NCBI GenBank assembly: GCA_037447605.1
Contig: CM074805.1
Location: 2,962,531 to 3,026,530 of the forward strand
DNA: 64,000 nt
Source: Zygnema circumcarinatum
Taxonomy: Eukaryota; Streptophyta; Zygnematophyceae; Zygnematales; Zygnemataceae
Direction of reading: 5' to 3'
The position numbers and the translations under genes were made by a program. Each line of letters opens with the position of its first letter. Within the stretch, counting starts at the first letter, position 1. The notes beneath the pieces are model-generated. The model searched no databases. It saw only the letters and a program-made list of their open reading frames with translations, and had not been told where the DNA came from. Below are positions 23,836-34,749 of the stretch, in pieces.

Positions 23836-24182
23836 CTCGCCCGTAGACAGAGCGGAGGAAGGAGCGGTCGAAAGTAGACCGAGCTGCAGGCAGGAGGCGC
23901 TGGCGGGCAGGCAGAGCAGCGCGCAGCGACACGGCTGACCGCTGGTGGGAGTGAATGAGCGCAAATACCGTCTTCCTCCCTCCCTATGCAGCCAGCAGCC
24001 ACCCAGCCGACGGATGCGCGTGCGGGGGCGGTCGGGACGGACGGACGGACGGCTCCGATTGAAGCGCTGCGGTCGGCGCTCTCTGCGCTGATCGCGCGAC
24101 CTCCCGCGTGCGAGGTATCCGCGCGGCCGCCCGGCGCCCACCCGCCCGCCCGCCCGCCCGCCCGCCCGCCCGCCCGCTGAAG
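23836..24182. promoter_or_regulatory. GC-rich 5' region of the SAM synthetase gene
   Basis: About 350 bp of GC-rich sequence lie between the ATG (23835, minus strand) and the microsatellite. They hold simple runs: GGAC repeats near 24037-24050 and CCGC/GCCC repeats at about 24137-24178. The promoter and 5' UTR must lie in or through this interval. No specific factor site is claimed. Confidence 0.4.
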
Positions 24183-24761
24183 CATACATACATACATGCA
24201 GTACATACATACATACATACATATATACATACATATATACATACATACATACATACATACATACATACATACATACATACATACATACATACATACATAC
24301 ATACATACATACATACATACATACATACGTACATACATACATACATACATATATACATACATATATACATACATACATACATACATACATACATACATAC
24401 ATACATACATACATACATACATACATACATACATACATACATACATACGCATACATACATACATACATACATACATACATACATACATACATACATACAT
24501 ACATACATACATACATACATACATACATACATACATACATACATACATACATACATACATACATACATACATACATACATACATACATACATACATACAT
24601 ACATACATACATACATACATACATACATACATACATACATACATACATACATACATACATACATACATACATACATACATACATACATACATACATACAT
24701 ACATACATGCATACATACATACATGCATACATACATACATACATGCATACATACATACATA
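24183..24761. repeat. CATA tetranucleotide microsatellite, left block
   Basis: About 580 bp of nearly pure CATA units, with rare variants (GTACAT, CATATATA, CATG, CATACG). The long Tyr/Ile/His/Thr or Met/Tyr/Val/Cys translations in all frames are artefacts of the repeat. The block is split from a second CATA block (about 25237-25420) by an inserted MITE. Confidence 0.97.
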
Positions 24762-25236
24762 CAGTCATATTTTCCACCCTGGTTTTGGCCAATATGAGGC
24801 GAAAATATTGATTTTGCATATATAAGGTTCGTGTTACCAATAGACGGGCGGTATTATGTTAGAGTTCATGTTGGACCGTACGTACCGTACGATATCGTAC
24901 CGTACCGTATCGTATCGGTTACTATAGCTCGTACCGGTAGTACGGATAGTGCCATATCGGAGCGTTTCGTATCGTATCAGTAGTATCGTATCGTATCGTA
25001 TCGAAGTCAAGAAGAAGGGGAGAAGAGCGAGCGCCTCTTACGGCGGCACGTGCGGGGAGATTAGGTGAGTTTTGCGTAAGCCCGTAACGGCTAGTACAGA
25101 TAGTACGGCTAGTACGGACAGTACGAATAGTACGGCTAACACAAAGTTACCGTACAAAAAGGTGGTTTCGGCAAAGTCGGGGCGAAATTCTTGGGGACGC
25201 ACTCCTCAGGGCAGTAAATACGAGGACGGTTGACTG
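24762..25236. mobile_element. Mariner-like MITE (family B) inserted in the CATA microsatellite
   Basis: The element starts CAGTCATATTTTCCACCCTGG and ends, read inverted, CAGTCAACCGTCCTCGTATT. It is flanked by TA on both sides (24760-24761, 25237-25238). The body shares long stretches with 52844-53400: the segment ending GCATATATAAGG, the stretch around GGCGGTATTATGTTAGAG, GATTAGGTGAGTTTTGCG, and TTACCGTACAAAAAGG. The central part carries variable runs of CGTAT/CGTAC. It is non-coding and about 475 bp. The left terminus appears to lack about 10 bases compared with the right one. Confidence 0.78.
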
Positions 25237-25420
25237 TACATACATACATACATACATACATACATACATACATACATACATACATACATACATACATACA
25301 TACATACATACATACATACATACATACATACATACATACATACATACATACATACATACATACATACATACATACATACATACATACATACATACATACA
25401 TACATACATACGTACATACA
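25237..25420. repeat. CATA tetranucleotide microsatellite, right block
   Basis: About 180 bp of CATA units directly continue the register found left of the inserted MITE. This supports one ancestral microsatellite interrupted at a TA dinucleotide. Confidence 0.95.
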
Positions 25421-27289
25421 TACATGCATACGAAAAAGAAAGAAAGCAAAATTAGAAGGAAGTGACATTGATCTCACGATGGCGAGGCCATCAAATGTAC
25501 ATGGACGAAGTCCTACATACATGCAGGCAGGCATGCAACATACGGGCGGAGGGCGCATGGAGCGCGGCGCCGGCGCTGCTCGCGCACGCGCAGCGGCGCA
25601 GGACTCAATGTGGGTCCGACCAGTCAGTCAGTCGGCGGGCGGGGCCGCAGCGACAGCGCGCGGCCGTTCTGAATTCGGGCGGGCGGCCGGGCGCTTGTTC
25701 CAGTCGGCAGGACGACATCGAGGGGGGGCGCCGGCGTGTCGTATCGTATCGTATCGCCGATGGCCGTCAGACGGCGGACGGCGGGGGAAAGGGGGGTGGG
25801 GCAGGCTTCGAGAGATTTCCTGGTGGTACGGTTCACGCCATGCGAAGCAGATCTTGTGCCGGCTGTCGGCGGATCTTTGCTTTTACGGATACCGTACCGC
25901 ATTTCTGCTTCGGATCGCTCCGGAATTGGGCCCCCCTGCAGCCGAAGCCGTACGGTATGCCGTCGAGTGCGTGGTTCCCCGGCAGAATGCGCCCATCCAT
26001 CGCGGGCGGGCGGTAGCGCGGGGGAGCGCGAGGACGAGGACCCCCGGGCGACAGGAGTGCTCCACGCGTTTCGTTTTTTCTCCACGCGTTTTTTTTGTTG
26101 ATACATTACATTGCTGTACTACTTTAAGGTCGTATCGGGATGTGAATGTGATAATATTTGTTTTGCATTCGTATCAGCTGATTTGTTTCAATGCTAATGA
26201 TAGACAACCGACTAGGAAGAAGTGGCAGGAATTTCGCACTTGGATTGAAAAGAGCTATGGTTTAGTAAAGTTTGTATTATAAAGTTTGTAATTGGAAGTA
26301 TGGAACAAACAAGAAGGGATTGTGTGGTTGCATGCCGTATCTGCCATACACACACATGGATACATAGATACTTATCTACCGAACATTGGCGGAACGATGG
26401 GATAGATACCTCAATTTGGCATCGCCAAGGACCAAAACTAAGGTAGATTCAGCACTTCTGGCATACAAGAGCCCCCCGTATGTCGAAGAGGAGACACCCA
26501 ATGAGTTTTGGCACTCAAGATACATGTCACACGGTGTTACCAAACTTGTGAATGCAACACACGACCCTTTAGCATCTTGTAAGGGTTGTGTTTAGTTGAT
26601 GATTTGCAGGCAACATCAGCTCTGGTCTGACCTTTGAATTCAATTTTATTTTTTCATTAGACGACTTTGACAGCCTTTTGTTACATTGCTAGAGTACATT
26701 CTCTGCATTGACCAATCCCCAGCACATGGCAATCTATCAACGAAATTAACAGGGTGATGAAACAGTCTATACTCTTACAACCGCACTTCCTAACGTCAAC
26801 TCTAAAGGTCTAAACTAAACTATGTACAACAATCCCTCTCGGAGCAACGCCCTGGGAACCCAGTGTTCGCTTCGAAGCATTGACAGTGTTCTGTAAAGAA
26901 TCTCAGCCCCGCACTATGCTATTGACAAAGCGGAATTAGACGCTGATATGTACAAAGCGGCACATCTGACGAGCATTTCCCGTCAATTGTCTGCTGACAG
27001 GCAGAAAAGGACGAGGTCAGCATAAACGTTTATATTGCATGGAAACCCCATTCACCTGTTCCACATTGACGCCTCCTCAACCACGTTTTGTGCGCACGCT
27101 ACCCGGAGCAGCAAAGTGTTTCTTAGTACAAAAGCCTGCAATCAGAGAACCCGCGCATCCCGGTCCCCCTGACGACGAAGACGAACAATCCCAGCCGTAA
27201 CAAGTCGAAGCAGCCACGAAAATTCAGGGAAGACGGTGGTGATTATTGCAACCACCAGCTTCCCTTTGCCACTTTCCTTTTTCACTCGG
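25421..27289. other. Intergenic between microsatellite and F-box gene 3' end
   Basis: It holds one copy of the 44-bp dispersed motif (25463-25506) and a GC-rich patch (about 25540-26060) with CGTAT runs near 25737. The remainder is AT-richer sequence that probably includes the 3' UTR of the minus-strand F-box gene. The overlapping frames across the GC-rich patch look like composition artefacts and show no family motif. Confidence 0.45.
25463..25506 (+). repeat. 44-bp dispersed motif
   Basis: Differs from the copy at 54451-54494 at only two or three of 44 positions. It contains CATTGATCTCACGATGGCGA and ATCAAATGTACATGGAC. Flanking sequences of the copies are unrelated. Confidence 0.7.
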
Positions 27290-30200
27290 TCACAGCGGCC
27301 GGTTCCTTGGAGTAATCACTTGTTGGCTGCCGGCGAGTGGAACTTGTGGATTCCGATCTTCCCGAATGCAGCGGCATCTGACTGTGGTGAGTGCGAGGCA
27401 GCCGCTGATGTTGAGAGAGTTTCTCTCTGAGCATGTGTGAAGGTCCGGGAAAGTGTCGCAGACAGCCTGAACCGCCGCAGCATGCAGCAAAATGCAGCCG
27501 CTCAGGTTCAGTGACACGAGGCCAGCAGCCCGCGGTGCATGCGGCCTGTTCAGCATGGCAAGGGTGAAATAGCTGCACACAGACAAACAACAGGAGATAG
27601 CAGTGAGGAATTGGAAGCTATTTACAACCTGCTTCAATGTTTTTCTTGCTGGACTATACTTCCCTGTGTTTGTCCAGAAGCAGAAATGCGACATGTCCAA
27701 CAGAGCACAGAGGAACACCTTTCTCCTGAGCTCGATAAAGCGCCACTGTGACGGCTGCGGCCGGATAGGTTTTCTCTGTTTTCAGCTACAGACCCGCCTT
27801 CAGTCCCTGTCCCAAAGGTGCCTCGTGTTCCTGAGATTCTCAGCCTGGAAAGAAGGCCCACCCTACTACAATCAAGGTCTGCCCAGATGGCTCTTTGCTT
27901 GCAAGAGTAGTGCTCAAGAATGTTTACATTAGACCATGGATTCACCAATTGCTTCTGTGCCTCCAACTTCTCCCAACCATGCCAATATCCTGGCCCTTTC
28001 TCCCTTTTTCCGGCCGTCAAAATTCACCCAGAGCAGTTGTACCTGTTGGATGCCAAAAAGCGAGCTCGGCCTCCCACGAGGGCGCGCATGGAGCGGTCTG
28101 TGATGAGGCGGCAACAGTGCAGACCAAAGACCTCCAAGTTGGGGCAGTGGTCCGCTAAAGCCATCACACTCCTATCTGAGCCTCCCAACACACTCAATCA
28201 GTCACAGTTCCTCTACAAGCCAAAAGCAGTAGGGTTGTTACAAAAGCCATGATCCCAACCTTAATACTCCGTGAACTTGGCAAAAGGTCAAAATATCTTC
28301 CGCGCTCAAGCGCTTCGTTCTTGTAAGAAAAGAGAGCAAGTGAGTCCTAAAGAGCAGCCCTCAACATCACAAAACTGTATACCTGTGATAAGAAGGCATC
28401 CGCAGAGGTCGATGATCTCGAGGCTCTGGCAACCTTGTGCCAAAGCCACAATTCCGTCATCGGAAACGCGTTCGCACCAACCTAAGTTGAGCGATTTTAA
28501 TGACGAGCAGTTCCTTGCCAAAACCTGCAGTCCACAGGGTCACGTGTTCGCCTCAGGACAAAGCTCTACCACCGTTTGCATCCGGCCCAAGAATACTAGC
28601 TGCTTCCCTGCTTGCCACTTCAAGCTGATTGAGAACAGATAACTACCTTTCACTCGAAAGACAGTTCACATCATCTAGTATGGCCACTAACCAGAAACTG
28701 ACTGCTTTTACTTCCCCCTCTCACCTGCAAGGCCCAATCCGTGGCAGCTCGTTCGCAGCCGCAGAGATTAAGCCAACGCAGTGACGAGCACGCCGCGGCG
28801 ACCGCTTGCAGGCCCCTCTCTCCGATGCCGAGGCAGCCGCTCAGGTCCAAGCCCTGCAGGCAGTCATTCAGCTTGAGGGAGAGTTCAGCTTCAGGGAGGC
28901 GAGCACAGCCGGTAGACCACGCTCTTCTCCCAAAGTCTGTAGTTCACTGTGCATGCACGAGGGTGTAAGATCTCAGGCTGCACAGCTGGTGTGCTCAAAA
29001 AGCTCGGAGCCAGTCGGCGTGCGCTTTGCAACTCTAGCCAAAACTCGAACCCTTGTCGTCATTGGCCGTTATCTATTTTAGTTTTTTTTTTTTTTTTAAG
29101 GTTCACTAGAGGTTTTTTCCGCTGTACATTCACTCGAAGTTCTTCGTAATTGATTACTGCAGCGCTGCTGTACACGTTTTCTATTGTCAGGGAAAAGTGC
29201 ACCCAGAACCCTGTGACACTGTTATAAACAAAGTAAGCATGAGTTTCCTCAAAAGCCGCTGCAGACTAGGTGATGTATGAAACAAGGTCAGGGAGCTCGC
29301 TATAATACAAGCTCCTGACAGAAGACGTCAGGTGTCTGAGTCACCTGCCTTCCGACTGCCCATCCCCTCACTTTAAGCACGTCATAGTTGTTGCAGACAC
29401 TACCAAACTCGTAAACTGAACAGCTACTTTCTAAAGGAATGTCAATAATGGGGCAGAATCAACTCCTAGTCAACCCAAGACTGCTGATTCTTGCGCCTGA
29501 TGCCTCATATAGTGGAGCATGTCCTGGTGAAGGTTCTTCCCCGCTCACCTCAAGGGCCGGGCAGCCGCGGGCCAGCGCCTCCATGGCGCCATCGCTGAGC
29601 TGCAGAGCAGTGGAGAGGTCAAGCGCGCGAAGGCTGTGGCAGCTTACAGCCGCCGCCTCCACTGCTTCGTCGGTCAGGGAAGGGCAGCGCCGAAGGCACA
29701 GAACCTGCATAGCCAGGTAAATAAAAGACCCCACATACTCAATTACCACAACATCCCACCTTGCAAACTGCTATTCTTAACCAGATTCTATGTGACAGTT
29801 TGAAGGGAAAAGGGCTTTTCAATTACCTGCAGGCTCTTGAAGTGGCGGATGACTGATGTCAACAACGGACTCACCCCTACACCGCACCTGCTCCAAACCC
29901 CTCGCCTTCATTCCTCCATCAGCATAAGCATTGTTTCATAAACGGACACTGACATCGTAAAGTGATCAACGTCGGCGCCATGTCACACAGTCCAGGTCTC
30001 TAAGCAAGCTCGATTGACTTAGCCAACTACACTACAAAAGCCAGATACTAAAACAGTAGAAATCAAACACTCTGGAGGACGTACTCCTCCCGTTGTTCCC
30101 AAATTCTCCAAACGCTGCATTCACAAACACTGCATAGTATCTCCTTTCCTCGAGGACGCACCATGAGAAAGAAAGCTCCAACACCCCCTGTCCGAGGGCC

Positions 30201-30514
30201 ACCCTCCAGTCTCTGCATACTCCGGATGCGGCCACCGCCGCGCGCATGTCCGCCCGCTCAAGCACGCTCCCAAGGACCTCCTGCGGGACGCCCGCCCAGG
30301 CGCCCTCCCTGCAGGCGGCCCGCTCAGCCTTGCCAATGGCTGCCAGCCCCTCTGCTGCTCCCTTCAGGAGATGGAAGGGGGGTCCATTTTGCAGCCCGTG
30401 CAGAGGACTGCCTCGCTGCTTCCTCAGGAGACGAAGGTACGGCGGGAAAGAGTCTGCGCCCGCTTCATCTTTCGAAACTTCAAAGAAGGCGCTCAGACTG
30501 CAGGCATCAGACAT
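27290..30514 (-). CDS. SKP2-like F-box / leucine-rich-repeat protein (SCF substrate receptor)
   Basis: Eight exons on the minus strand: 30162-30514, 29827-29887, 29549-29704, 28725-28853, 28383-28524, 28043-28175, 27719-27844, 27290-27572 (460 aa from the ATG at 30514). The F-box lies at about residues 73-107 (VPQEVLGSVLERADM, then SGVCRDWRVAL). Cysteine-type LRRs follow: LRRCPSLTDEAVEAAAVSC, GLDLSGCLGIGERGLQAV, SLNLGWCERVSDDGIVALA, DLCGCLLITDRSVMALADHC. The C-terminus LSGCILLHAAAVQAVCD, then SGCLALTTVRCRCI, is diagnostic of Arabidopsis SKP2A/B. Known role there: SCF ubiquitin ligase acting on cell-cycle factors, linked to auxin. The donor of exon 7 is the least certain junction (two phase-compatible GT sites). 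The protein is longer at the N-terminus than SKP2A, and an upstream PPR-like exon splices in phase to TGCAG|T at 30497, so the true start may lie further 5'. Confidence 0.9.
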
Positions 30515-30792
30515 GCGACAGGGCTTAGCTGGGGGAGGATACCAGACAGCTTTGACTCGTGCAAAATGGCGCACAAATGGATGAGAAAGTGCAACAGCAG
30601 AGGCAGTGGATATTCGTTTGTTTCAGAAGTAGGCTAGGCACTTTAACTTTCCGATAAAACGGCTGCTATAATTACTCCAATGTCGAGGGGCAGCCAGCAT
30701 TTGGCAGCCGTTGACTCCGCCAAGCAGTCATCCACCACTACAATCGAGTTCCTAAACTATGCTGCTTTGGCAAGAAGAAAAGTGAGAGTCAC

Positions 30793-30991
30793 CTCGAGGA
30801 GTCAAGGGCAAGCCCCTGTGCTCGTAGCTTCTCCATAATGCTAAGCGCACCATGAAGATCGCCCGAGTGCACACACGCCTGCAGCACCTCCTGGCACGAG
30901 CCATGGAGCCACTCTGCTGTTCCTGCTCCACCAATTGCCACCGCGGACGTGCCATAACTCAAGCAGTCGATAGGATTTTCGACTACAAATG
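30793..30991 (-). CDS. PPR-like exon upstream of the F-box gene (possible 5' exon of the same gene)
   Basis: The stretch is open from an acceptor (CAACAG) at 30991 to a donor (CGAG|GTGACT) at 30793, starting in phase 1 and ending in phase 2. It encodes CQEVLQACVHSGDLHGALSI and then MEKLRAQGLALDSS, which is the pattern of a pentatricopeptide helix pair. The phase-2 end joins exactly to the in-frame acceptor inside the F-box exon (30497), giving LALDSS-S-LSAFFEV. Either this is an internal exon of a longer F-box gene, or it is a remnant of a separate PPR gene. Exons further 5' were not found. Confidence 0.45.
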
Positions 30992-33900
30992 CTGTTGTAC
31001 TATCTACTTACTTCACTTCAACAATAGTCAAACACGGAAGAGGTTCGACTTATGCCAGAAGCAAAAAACGACACTCGCACATTTGACATGCAACAATAAA
31101 GCTCCATCTCCTTTCTCGTCTAGATATGACTAAGCTTTGCCATCTATGCACTTAGACCATGGACAATTGTTTCGTGCATGAGTGGAAGGTTAACTTTATT
31201 CTATTCAAGTTAGCGTCCTCCTCAAAATTCGTTTCCTTCTGTCAGCTCCTTCACTACCCTAAAGGTGAAGAACACAGCCAAGCAAAAGTGCGAGCTTTCC
31301 GGCTCCTTGAATTTGTCAATTCCGATAAAAACGGTGAGCATATGCATTGGACTTCATTGTCCCGCACAGGAAAGGGCATCCTATGCAATTCTGGCTTTTC
31401 GTAATTATTCCTCCTCTTTGCCTGACTCCGTCCAAGGTCTGGGGGAGAATAAATATGCAGAGATTATAGTTTTTAAGAAAGGAAATGCCCCTACGTTACC
31501 TGCTTCTCGTTCCATGAGCGCCTTCACAGCTCTCCACGGAAACTCAGCAAGTCATTCCAACGGCAGGCGTAATCTGCACGCGTCCCTTTTATCCGAAGTC
31601 ACTTTCTGCTCACATATGGTAGAACAACACGTTTCTAATAAGCCAAAATATGGTCGTCGTGAATTCAACTGGCTAACTGCTAACGAAAAACGAGACGCTA
31701 AATGTGATGAATTTGAAGTGCGATAAAGCCGAAAAGGATGATGCAATACTCTGAATGATTTCCTGCCTGTTTTAATCACGATTCAAACAACTGCGATAAA
31801 TTGGTTTGGGATTCTGGGCAATTCCTTGTTTCACGCATCAACAACTCCACCAACTCCCGATGATTTTTTTTGTGTTCAGACATATTAAGCTGGTTAGTGG
31901 CCTGTAGATTTCTCCATTCTCATTCACGGAATTCATACTTCTTGGGAGCTTCGTTCTATTCCAACGCCTACTTGTGTTCTACTGTTTTCAATCTGAGAAA
32001 ATCGCAACCGAAGTAGAGCCTCCTAATAAGACAACGTAGAAGTACAAAAAAAGAAGAAAACTAAATCTCACGTAGAGCAACCACTGTAAGGCCATAGTTT
32101 CGCTTTTGGAAGTCGCTCACGCAAATGCCGTCCAGCTTTTGCTTTTGAATTGTAGGATGCATCAGCTAAATTCTGCCTCGAACGCCTAAATGTTTTTATG
32201 TTGGAGCGACTAGGAGTGCCTAGCGTATAATCAAAAAAATTGACATTGATAAGATTCAGCAAGCATGGAGATACGCCTATAAGTGGAATTGAATTACAAA
32301 AGCAGCGCGGTCTTGCCAACAGCTAATTACAAAGCATGATGCACCGCCGCCAGTCCTTCATCATCCTTGTGACGAACAGAACACGAATGATATACTGCGC
32401 ATATAAAAGAGTTTACGAGGGAATGCATGGGCCTTTCCTACGCTTCTAAGCAAATATAATGGCATAATTTGCTCATACCACATTCCTCTAACAGCGCTGA
32501 GGTTGACAAGTTCTTATTCGCCTGCAATTCGAGGCAACTTCTCGTCTGTACATACATGCTCTTGTGGTTTCCATATGCGAGATACCTTGAAACCTATACC
32601 AGCATTTCACTCAGCAAAAGAAGAACAATTCTCCAACACTCCGCCTAAAGAAACAGACTTCTGCGCCGATAGAGGAGCGCAGGAGGGAGGGAGGTGCACT
32701 TCCGCTCCTTCACACTCCCTCGCCGGAGGACAACTTACCACTCTCTTCCCAAAATCCCTCTCACGCGCACGGCCCTCCGTCACCCTCCAGCTCCCGCCTC
32801 CCGCTCGGCCGCCCGCGCAATCAAAGGGGACCGCTAGAAGTAGGAAAGAAAAGGAAAGTGAGCCGCGGCGAACTGTCTTCCGAAGCCTTCAAACTCCCCC
32901 TCTCAGCCTCTCCTCCCTCCCTCTCTCCCTCTCTCCCTCTCCCTCTTCCTCCCTCCCGCCAGCCACAGACAGACAGAGACATTGGCAGGAAGACAGGCCG
33001 ACAGCGGCCGGTCCATACATTGCCCACCTGTCGGCCCTCGCTGGACGGGCTTCCAGGAGGGTGGGAGGAGCCGCCACGTGGCATGCCTTGCGTCACCCTC
33101 AGCTGTACGGCCGCGCTGCCATTGGTCGTGCAGGGCCGTACGGCCGCACGCCCCCCTCTGCCGCAGGCGGCCCTGCCGAGGGAGGCGCCTCGTGGTTTGC
33201 GGGCAGCCGCTGCGCCCCGCCGAGGGGAACCGCCGAGAGGAGAGGGGAGGAAAGAAGTGAGGAGAGGAGGGAGGCAGGGAACGAACGAACGAACGACGGA
33301 GCGGCATTCGTTTAGTCTCACGATGATGCCATCAATAGCACCTGACGAAGGTGCACTGCAGCGCAGAGGAAGAATTGACGTGACAAGGTGACAGAGGACC
33401 GGAAGGAGGACCGAGGGCGAAAAGGGTGCAATGGCTGAACTGAATTCCAGTTGCAGAGAGGAAAGGAACGGAAGAGAAGCACTACTTTTCACACCGTCGT
33501 GTTTCTGCGTAAAGGACGCGGGAGTGTTCTGGGGAACCATCCTTCTGCGCTGTATGTAGTACGCCAGAGAGAGTTGGCATTGCTGAAAGGTACTGAAAGG
33601 AGGTGGAACACGGAGAAGGGACAGCTTCGTGTTGGCGGAATGTGAAATGTCGATTGAAAGTTCTTTAATCCTGCCTTGGCACGTACAACGGCCCACCGAT
33701 GACAAGGTGCCGTTACTCGAGAGTTGGATGGTACTCGAGCATTGTGGGGGAAAGCCTCGTCCAGCAGACGCTTTCCGTGCGTAGTGTTGGGTTAAAACTT
33801 GAAGTCAACAGGCTACCACCGCTATTTCTTTATTGCTGACATATTTTAGGAGAACGGTAACTGTAGCGCATTGCGCATCATCTTGGCTGATTATACAAGC

Positions 33901-34749
33901 AGTCTGTCGGCCAGGAAATGTCGACAGCGTTCTGACCTTTGCTGATATCAACCGTTCTGTTTCCAGCTCACGGTTTATGCCTCGTGCTGCAGTCATCGGC
34001 CGTAGCTAATAATTGGTAGAACCTGCATGTGTAAATGCTTTAAGTGATATCTAAAAACTAGCTAAAATCAGAAAGGGCAAAAGGATCACATCCATCACGG
34101 CATTGAGCTGAAACGACTCTGCTTTTCAACCACGGCTCACGAACACACAATAAGCACATTCAACTGAAAGAATCACTGACATCCACTATGGTTGCAATCA
34201 GTTTCACAAATCAATTTTAAATAAATCTAGTCACAACAATCCTATCAACGGTCATATTCTTTTAGAAACTATTCTGGCGAACTTCATATGCAAATACTGA
34301 GACGGCAGGGAGACTGAAGGAACCACATACTAGGCGAGCTACCTTAACCGAGTCTAGACACGGCACCCTGCGCGCCTGCAGCTATCTTATCATTATTGCT
34401 TGAACAATATCGAAACTGGCACACGTGAACGATATACGATTTTCCAATCATTCCTACATATGCGCCAACTTGCGGCGCATTATGCCAAATAGAAACAGTG
34501 AAAAGGGATGCCGACACCATGGCTATGCCAATCATTATGAGAAGCCCCCCAGAGATCAATACCTGCTATCCAATATTAATGAAGCTTCGCTGAAGCACAG
34601 TTGTAATAAGAGAGCGAAGAGCCTGCGCGAGCCTGAACCATAATTCATCCGCCATTCCCGTTGGAAGCACGCAATTTATCCAAGAAGAAGATGACATATT
34701 CACAAGAAGAGAGGAGGTCAAGGGACTACTCAATAGTCAGTCATGGTCA
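30992..34749. other. Intergenic between the PPR-like exon and the KCBP 3' end
   Basis: About 3.7 kb. Between about 32640 and 33420 it is GC-rich, with a CTCCCTCT-type low-complexity run at about 32900-32955. Large overlapping frames on both strands there (up to 294 codons) have no recognisable domain and biased Arg/Ser/Pro composition, so they are not called. The KCBP 3' UTR should occupy the right edge. Upstream exons of the F-box/PPR gene, if they exist, would be here. Confidence 0.4.

Noticed and set aside
23698-24840. Very long open frames (Met/Tyr/Val/Cys or Tyr/Ile/His/Thr repeats) across the CATA array on both strands
   Set aside because: They are translations of a tetranucleotide microsatellite, open in several frames at once; no protein is implied.
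28854-28936. Extension of F-box exon 4 upstream to an acceptor near 28936
   Set aside because: The extra residues break the LRR register; the acceptor CTGCAG at 28854 joins two repeats exactly in phase.
32503-33705. Overlapping frames of 270 and 294 codons on opposite strands
   Set aside because: They lie in a GC-rich low-complexity patch, have no recognisable domain and biased Arg/Ser/Pro composition, and no splice partners.
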